64,000 nt of DNA. It comes from Dastarcus helophoroides (lineage: Eukaryota > Arthropoda > Insecta > Coleoptera > Bothrideridae). The translations under genes and the position numbers were made by a program. Within the stretch, counting starts at the first letter, position 1. Every line of letters starts with the position of its first letter. This document shows, one piece after another, positions 60,501-64,000 of the stretch. Below the pieces are notes generated by a model that worked only from the letters and a program-made list of their open reading frames with translations, was not told the DNA's origin and made no database searches. The stretch lies in the NCBI GenBank assembly GCA_028583605.1, contig CM053325.1, forward strand, positions 58,920,813 through 58,984,812, in the 5' to 3' direction.

Positions 60501-61580
60501 TCCACCATTGCTCTGTGTACCATTACTTATGGTCCACCCTGTGTAATTCCCACTTCATTGAACATTTTTACTTTTTTTTAAAGGTTCGAATTTTTCTCGA
60601 TTAAAACCTTTTTTGAAAATTTAAAATTTGTTGAAAATTATAAAAAATTTCGATTTTTAACAATTCTGTTTATTTCAGTTATTTTTAAAAATTTTGATAT
60701 TTCTTACAAACTTTTGACATTTTTTACGAGAATTTTATTATTTATTTACAAATTTTAGACATTTTTTACGAATTTTCGATCCTTAATTGAAAATTTTGAA
60801 CTAGTTTTAAACTATTCTGCAAAATATCAAATTTTTCTAAAAATTTGGGCCCCTTTTCAAAATCTCGGAATTTTTTTTTAATTTCGACTATTCAAAAAAC
60901 TTGGCTTTTTTGAAAAGGTTCATATGTTTTTCGAAATTTTAGTTATATTTTTTTTGAAAATTTTTAATCAGTTCTTTAACTTTTTAAAATAATGTGACAT
61001 TTTTAACATCAAACTATCCAAAATTCCGACTTTTTCCTGAATTTTATCGTTTCAAAATTTCTGCTTTTATGATAATTACGAATTTTCTGATAATTTTTGC
61101 TTTTCTTTAATATTTTGCCCTTTTAAAATTCCCTAAAATGCAAAAATGGCGACCTTTTACAATTCTGACATCTTTTCAAAACATTGACTTTTTTCAAGAT
61201 TTTACTTTTTTGTTGGAAATTTAACTTCTATAAAAATGTGAACATTTTTCAAAATTTCGACGTTTTTGGAAAAAAAAATGACAGCAACAGATTAGATGGA
61301 AACGGGTTTTGTACACTTGATATAAGATACAATTGAGGCCATACCTGTCATATTACCAAAACGTTTTAATATATTTCAGATGCGGCTAGTATTGGGTGTT
61401 GGAGTTGGTGGAGTAAATGACTTTCCGGATTATTTTAAGTCAAAAAAAGGAACAAAACCATGGACAAACTACGACAGACGTCAAGTAAAGGCTTTCTTTT
61501 CAGCGAGAAACGACTGGCTACCCACGTGGAATGGAAACAGCGCTTTTCAAATTGATTATGTGAAAATTTACGCTTTGTAG
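39404..61580 (+). CDS. Beta-1,3-glucan recognition protein-like (GNBP family), copy B, complete
   Basis: Eight exons: 39404-39542, 45599-45826, 46232-46407, 52135-52262, 52317-52474, 53159-53389, 53444-53535 and 61380-61580. Total 1,353 bases, 450 residues, slightly shorter than typical 480-500-residue family members. Residues 1-20 form a signal peptide (hydrophobic ILCIIFMQF, ending GNA), about 25-125 CBM39, and about 155-450 a GH16-like domain. The catalytic E-I-D-x-x-E strand is replaced by KIWIGYARGN, so a secreted glucan-binding receptor is expected rather than a glucanase. All introns are GT-AG and phases match copy A. The second in-frame ATG (39413) has a better -3 base and would only shorten the signal peptide. 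Copy B looks functional. Confidence 0.9.
39543..40525. other. Intron 1 of copy B, first part
   Basis: AT-rich intron DNA without a recognised exon or element. Confidence 0.4.
40528..41256. mobile_element. Foldback MITE (729 bp) with TA target duplication
   Basis: Ends TGAGG(C/T)GCCGTTCA in inverted orientation, flanked by TA. The arms are inverted copies for about 220 bases (TATTTAATAAATCAAACAAT in both). The centre holds an (AAT)n/(AAAT)n microsatellite at about 40,914-40,975. Confidence 0.75.
41257..43800. other. Intron 1 of copy B, middle part
   Basis: A TAAGGGTGCGTTTAGATTAGA patch near 41,537 resembles the Harbinger-like terminus. Apart from the RT fragment listed separately, no exon or bounded element was recognised. 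43,660-43,740 is unusually GC-rich for the window. Confidence 0.4.
41576..41845 (-). pseudogene. Fragment of a second BEL/Pao reverse transcriptase
   Basis: Minus-strand reading gives CSPFLKIAKEAEEQFPLESK, then IISRNFYMNDLSTD. This is the BEL RT segment around the Y-x-D-D box, here YMND with the first aspartate changed. Only about 90 codons remain; no LTRs were found nearby. It is in opposite orientation to the large BEL element and distinct in sequence. Confidence 0.65.
43805..44060. mobile_element. Inverted-repeat retroposon copy, coreless pair
   Basis: Two nearly complete arms meet head-to-head: GACTGGTCCTTGGTTATC ... AGCTATCATCTTCAGAG, then TCGAAACGCGTTAAAGC ... GGACCAGTCCGTTCCAC, followed by A8. 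A transcript would fold into a hairpin of about 120 base pairs. Confidence 0.7.
44061..45598. repeat. A-rich low-complexity DNA, end of intron 1 of copy B
   Basis: Degenerate repeats such as AAAAAAGTCGAAATTTT. Blocks of about 320-340 bases recur loosely (for example the TTGCAAAAAATCAGATTTTTA-type stretch near 44,430, 44,670, 45,010 and 45,335). No exon except at the end. Confidence 0.5.
45599..45826 (+). CDS. Copy B exon 2: CBM39 domain
   Basis: Acceptor TTTTTAG; donor G|GTAATA; phase 1 on both sides. 228 bases as in copy A. Encodes QQFAVNANINESIQENA, then VSEGDVLNYWVFFQSGNST and HRWIIK. Confidence 0.9.
45845..46015. repeat. Degenerate inverted-repeat retroposon in intron 2 of copy B
   Basis: GAACGGACTAGTCCTTGGTT and a later TTTTAGGGCCCAATATTTG arm, with a duplicated GTTGCTCAGAGCAAGTGTT palindrome at the centre. 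An equivalent insertion sits in intron 2 of copy A but belongs to another subfamily and position. A (TAA)n microsatellite follows near 46,170-46,200. Confidence 0.55.
46232..46407 (+). CDS. Copy B exon 3: linker and start of GH16-like domain
   Basis: Acceptor TGTTTTAG; donor CCT|GTAAGT. Encodes a Ser/Lys-rich linker, then SLVFEDNFSGTNTIDTTKW. Lacks the two cysteines of copy A. Confidence 0.9.
46938..47195 (+). CDS. Short open frame in the Harbinger-like element, function unknown
   Basis: 85 codons, containing HMWFPTNFKLKEITISEQSF and TNTNWIIKSGLYNPHTF. The W-x-x-E/D-x-x-x-x-x-x-T-x-W-x-x pattern is reminiscent of N-terminal modules of insect transposon-derived DNA-binding proteins, but I cannot assign a family. 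It may be a transposase remnant or chance. Confidence 0.25.
   Translation: MIYKLIYLTVDCVYLLLYNKKNHMWFPTNFKLKEITISEQSFQIRLGINLENDAKLWLQEYSEITNTNWIIKSGLYNPHTFLFYS
47449..51674. mobile_element. Non-autonomous hAT element, copy 2 (4.2 kb), nested
   Basis: Starts CAGTGGCGGCTGGCG, ends GAGCCGCCACTG, flanked by CTAATAAA / CTGATAAA (8 bases, one mismatch). It is the reverse orientation of the 838-7571 copy: its right end inverted reads CAGTGGCGGCTCG ... GCGACAATGTTTAGCG, as in copy 1. It lacks the MITE, the short retroposon and the internal duplications of copy 1. Only low-complexity sequence inside. Confidence 0.85.
52135..52262 (+). CDS. Copy B exon 4: GH16-like domain
   Basis: Acceptor GTATTTCAG; donor GG|GTAATA, phase 2. 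Encodes DFEFCSYQNRNDVTFIS. Followed by a 54-base intron. Confidence 0.9.
52317..52474 (+). CDS. Copy B exon 5: GH16-like domain
   Basis: Acceptor TTTACAG; donor C|GTAAGT. Encodes AAFILPPVTSAQIRSKLQMK, then YGKVEIRAKMPQGDWIFP. 158 bases as in copy A. Confidence 0.92.
52624..52868 (+). mobile_element. Complete coreless inverted-repeat retroposon (245 bp) in intron 5 of copy B
   Basis: Flanked by the 8-base duplication ATTAGACA (52616-52623 and 52869-52876). 5' arm AATACAAATCTTGTTCCCTG ... AGCCAAGCTATCATCTTCAG, then the inverted arm CTGAAGATGATAGTTGGCTA ... GGACCAGTCGGTTCCAC and a poly-A tail. Copy A has only a 53-base intron at this position. Confidence 0.82.
53159..53389 (+). CDS. Copy B exon 6: GH16-like domain, no catalytic glutamates
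   Basis: Acceptor TTTTTTAG; donor G|GTAAGA. Encodes YLEPTDHSFPKIWIGYARGN, then YENYHTYTVSWNE. The following 54-base intron (53390-53443) is a multiple of three without a stop, so the frame reads through it. The copy A intron at the same place (53 bases) supports splicing. Confidence 0.9.
53444..53535 (+). CDS. Copy B exon 7
   Basis: Acceptor CCTTCCAG; donor TCA|GTAAGT, phase 0. Encodes QVILSIDGSIFGTIDKA, equivalent to KIIFTVDDSTFGTV of copy A. Confidence 0.88.
53536..53940. other. Start of intron 7 of copy B
   Basis: Holds a partial retroposon arm pair at about 53,625-53,705 (GACTGGACCTTGGTTATTTT, then TTTTCAGGGGACAAGATTTG). The rest is AT-rich. Confidence 0.5.
53940..57700. repeat. ~169-bp tandem satellite array in intron 7 of copy B (about 20 monomers)
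   Basis: The landmark GAGACATTTTTATAAAATGTC recurs at regular spacing: for example 54131, 54301, 54579, 54750, 54919, and later 57153, 57322, 57490, 57658. Most intervals are 167-171, with some truncated or rearranged monomers. Each unit also contains CTTGACCTTTTATGAAAATT, TGCAAACCTTTGATTTCTTA and GTCGCTATTTTTCCATTTTT. It is not recognisably the same monomer as the 160-bp array in copy A. Confidence 0.85.
57700..59178. repeat. T-rich low-complexity DNA in intron 7 of copy B
   Basis: Degenerate AAATTTCGAC-type sequence. No exon or bounded element recognised. Confidence 0.55.
59181..60541. mobile_element. Foldback mariner-type element (1.36 kb) with ~400-600-base arms
   Basis: Starts CAGGGTAGATCATAAGTAAT after TA; the right end inverted reads CAGGGTGGACCATAAGTAAT, followed by TG where TA is expected. 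The arms are inverted copies over several hundred bases, including the internal GATACAGGGTGTCAAAGTTG and GGGCG(C)CACCTGCGCTA blocks. The segments CAACCGTTTTCAAGATATTT and AATACCTTGAAAACGGTTGC lie near the centre. No coding sequence found. Confidence 0.75.
60545..61379. repeat. T-rich low-complexity DNA, end of intron 7
   Basis: Same type of degenerate sequence as before the foldback element. The branch and acceptor region ATATATTTCAG ends at 61379. Confidence 0.55.
61380..61580 (+). CDS. Copy B exon 8: C-terminal end of GH16-like domain
   Basis: Encodes MRLVLGVGVGGVNDFPD, KPWTNYDRRQVKAFFSARND, then WLPTWNGNSAFQIDYVKIY and a TAG. G-V-G-G-V-N-x-F-P-D and the terminal I-D-Y-V-x-I/V-Y-A-L are family signatures. 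AATAAA at 61598-61603 follows closely. Confidence 0.93.
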   Translation: MRLVLGVGVGGVNDFPDYFKSKKGTKPWTNYDRRQVKAFFSARNDWLPTWNGNSAFQIDYVKIYAL

Positions 61581-61760
61581 TTTAAAACAATAGTAACAAT
61601 AAAACATTTTATATCTAATCTAATATCTTCCTTTAAAATGCTGTGCCGACTGAACTGTTACCGATCATGACGCGCGGTCAGTTCAGAAATTAAGAAGCTT
61701 CTCAAACGCCCATGTGTGAAAACCCTCATTTAAATGTAGGTCGCTAGAAGCATAGAAGAC

Positions 61761-62220
61761 CAGGGGCGGCCTTTGGGGGTGGCAAGCAGGGCAACCGCCC
61801 GGGGCCTTGCTCTTGTAGGGGGCCTCGCGCAATAGCACGAATTCTAATGTTCATTTGAATTTCATGCCTTAACCGCGCATTATAAAACTGGACTCGCTGC
61901 TCCCTTGCGTGGTAGTTATCGCGCTGATATCTGTCTCATTCGCTCCAATAAATGTTTCTTTCCTTCTCTTTCACATTGACGAAATTTCTTACCAGTGCCA
62001 CAAGTGCTGCCAACTGCAAGGGCTAAACAAAATCTGATAGTACTCCATTTTCTTCATGTTTACGATTCGGGGAATTCCCGTGTTTCATTTCAGCTGTCAA
62101 CTGTCGTCAGATTATGCTTTTATATTAGAGCAGTCGTCATCATTTCTAAATCGCTGATCCTTTTAAGACATTAATGCACCTTATTTATCATAATAGTTTT
62201 TTATCTTTGTGTTTAAAAAT
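61761..62220. mobile_element. hAT-like terminus downstream of copy B
   Basis: CAGGGGCGGCCTTTGG starts a GC-rich block (CAACCGCCCGGGGCC, GGGGGCCTCGCGC) characteristic of insect hAT ends. The matching right end and an 8-base repeat of TAGAAGAC were not found, so the element may be truncated. The given end is arbitrary. Confidence 0.45.
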
Positions 62221-62221
62221 T

Positions 62222-62300
62222 GAGGGACAAAACTTGTCCCCTGAAGCCAAGAAGGATTTTTTTGAAGATACCCAAGGACCGGTCCGTTCCACCAAAAAAA
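62222..62300 (+). mobile_element. Short retroposon copy
   Basis: AAACTTGTCCCCTGAAGCCA joined directly to TTTTTGAAGATACCCAAGGA and CCGGTCCGTTCCACC with poly-A. It is an internally deleted member of the inverted-repeat family. Confidence 0.65.
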
Positions 62301-63788
62301 ATCTTTGTGTTTATTAATTTTTCTTAGTTTCCAGTAAACAATTTTAAAAGTCCAAATTTATGAAAATTAAATAAACAAATAAATGGAAATTTATGACTAG
62401 GCATTTCCAGTCAAGCATCATCATTGAAATTCATAAGAGTAGGCCGGATTTAGTTCAGGGAGGGGCAAGAATCATTTTGAAAAATTGATAAAAAAAGAAA
62501 ACCGGAAAACATTCCGAATATATGTATATTTTCATTTAACTACATGAACTGAGTAATCGAATTTTCAGATTAACTTAAAAATTTGGAAATAGAGTCGAAC
62601 TTTGCGAAAACAGTCAGAAAATTGAATCTAAAATAAAAACCGATCCTTTCGGAAAACTTTAAAAACTATCCAAATTTTGAAGATTTCAAAAAATAACGAT
62701 TTTAAAAAATACCGTCGAAATGTCGAGAAAAAGGTTAAAATCTCTTAAAGAAAAGTGAACATTTTCAAGAGAAATTTCAATTTTAAAATAGACGAGGAAA
62801 AACGAAATTTGGGAAAAAGTTGGAATATTTAGAAATTCGTGTTTAAAATAAAACTCTAACCTTTCGAAAAATCTCAAAAATTGTTGAAAATTCGAAAAAA
62901 TTATATTTTTAATTATATTTTGCGAAAAAAAGATGTAATTTTCAAAAAAAAATTGGAACCTTGAGAAAAATTTTTCACTGTAAACGGAAATTTTCAGAAG
63001 CATTAAACATCCGTATTTCTAGTACGACTCAAAATTCCAGAATAAGACAACTTTTGAGAAACATGAAATTTTAGGAAACTTAAATTTGGAAAAAAATCAG
63101 AAAAAAACGAATATTAAAAAAATGAAAGTTCAATTTTGAGAGAAAAATGTAGAATAAAGTAATTTACAAAAAATTTCCAAATTTCCAGTCGAAATTTTTT
63201 TTTGAAAAAACTTTATTTTGGGAAAGGATTTTTTAGAAAACCGAAACTGAATAAAAACCCAACCTTTCAGAAGAGCTCAAAATTTCTAAATATGCCAAAA
63301 TATTTCCAAAGACCAAATGTTGTGAAAAAATTTGCAATTTCCAAAAACGCTTTTCTCGAAATGTTTACTTTTTTATTCTAATTTTGACATAATATTTAAA
63401 TTTCAATAAAGAAATTGAATGTACAAGAAATCTTTTTCTCGAAATTACCCAAAAATATTTTTCGCAACATTTTTCATTTTTGATAATATGCCGACCTAAT
63501 TTAGAGAAAACAGACGTACTTCGAGAAAACTGAAATTTAAAGGAAAAGCCAATTTCGAGGAAAAGTCCAGAAAGTTCCAGAAACTAAAACATGGCATTTT
63601 GAAATTAAAGCCAATATTTCAAAAATAAGGCGAAATATGAAGATGAAATTTCTAGTCAAATTTAAAAAAGACAAAATTTAAAGAAAAGACAAATATTCAG
63701 AAAAGTAGCCTAATTTTGATAGAAAAAATGATTTCCGAAAGAAGAGCCCAGAAAGTGGAATTTTGAGAATAAAGTCGAAATTTCTGTA
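62301..63788. repeat. A-rich low-complexity DNA
   Basis: Degenerate GAAATTTTGAGAAAAAG-type sequence without a recognised gene. Confidence 0.55.
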
Positions 63789-64000
63789 AAGACGAATTTT
63801 TTTTTTATACTAATAATAATAATATTAGTTTATTAAATGTATAAATAAATAATACATATTTTTACAGGAAAACATTACTGGTTAACAAGAAACATTCATT
63901 TTAACATAGACATCTAACTTTCTCTTAAAACTAGACAAATTATTTGCACTTTTTATTTCATTTGACAGATTATTAAATAAAGACACACCCTTATAAAATA
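63789..64000 (-). mobile_element. 3' end of a non-LTR retrotransposon, cut by the window edge
   Basis: Minus-strand reading from the edge: an open frame, a stop at 63882-63884, a short 3' UTR, a TAA/ATT microsatellite and an A-rich tail near 63,789-63,798. The frame (63882-64000) includes KGVSLFNNLSNEIKSA, then SSFKRKLDVYV. This matches the short conserved tail of insect LINE reverse transcriptases (G-x-x-x-W/F-N-x-L-P/S-x-x-I-K ... F-K-x-x-L). Class within LINEs not determined. Confidence 0.65.

Overview
This window looks like a piece of an insect nuclear genome. It is AT-rich and spliced, and it is crowded with insect-type transposons (BEL/Pao, pogo-like, mariner-type MITEs, hAT, a tRNA-type SINE). 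I see no bacterial gene organisation, tRNA, rRNA or CRISPR. A beetle would fit, but the sequence does not prove the order.

The host genes are two tandem, same-strand paralogues of the beta-1,3-glucan recognition protein / Gram-negative-binding protein family. These are secreted immune receptors with an N-terminal CBM39 glucan-binding domain and a C-terminal GH16-like domain. Copy A (exons 2-8, 7,704-23,270) has no recognisable signal-peptide exon in the window and carries a one-base frameshift in its last exon, which removes the final 22 residues. Copy B (39,404-61,580) has eight exons and a continuous 450-codon reading frame. Exon phases match one-for-one, and exons 2, 5 and 6 are identical in length, so this is a clear duplication. 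Both copies lack the GH16 catalytic glutamates.

Layout: 1-837 T-rich low complexity; 838-7,571 a 6.7-kb non-coding hAT element in intron 1 of copy A; 7,704-8,603 exons 2-3; 8,604-15,921 intron 3, with low-complexity DNA, a second hAT (11,524-14,240) and a solo LTR carrying heat-shock-element motifs (15,373-15,732); 15,922-16,040 exon 4; 16,041-22,193 intron 4, with a ~160-bp tandem satellite; 22,194-23,337 exons 5-8. The intergenic region holds an 11-kb BEL/Pao retrotransposon (23,785-34,835). It is interrupted by an LTR-like insertion (27,583-30,318) and a pogo-like DNA transposon with transposase (30,646-33,254). Then come inverted-repeat elements and a SINE (36.8-39.1 kb). Copy B follows: intron 1 holds a MITE and a BEL RT fragment; intron 3 is almost entirely a Harbinger-like element with a nested hAT; intron 7 holds a ~169-bp satellite and a 1.36-kb foldback element. 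The window ends in the 3' part of a non-LTR retrotransposon (minus strand).

The most unusual material is repetitive. One part is a family of short, poly-A-tailed, target-duplicating retroposons built as inverted repeats (about 11 copies). The other is large hAT elements whose bodies consist of degenerate AAATTTCGAC-type low-complexity DNA. Several nested insertions can be dated relative to each other from target duplications and from empty sites in paralogous copies.
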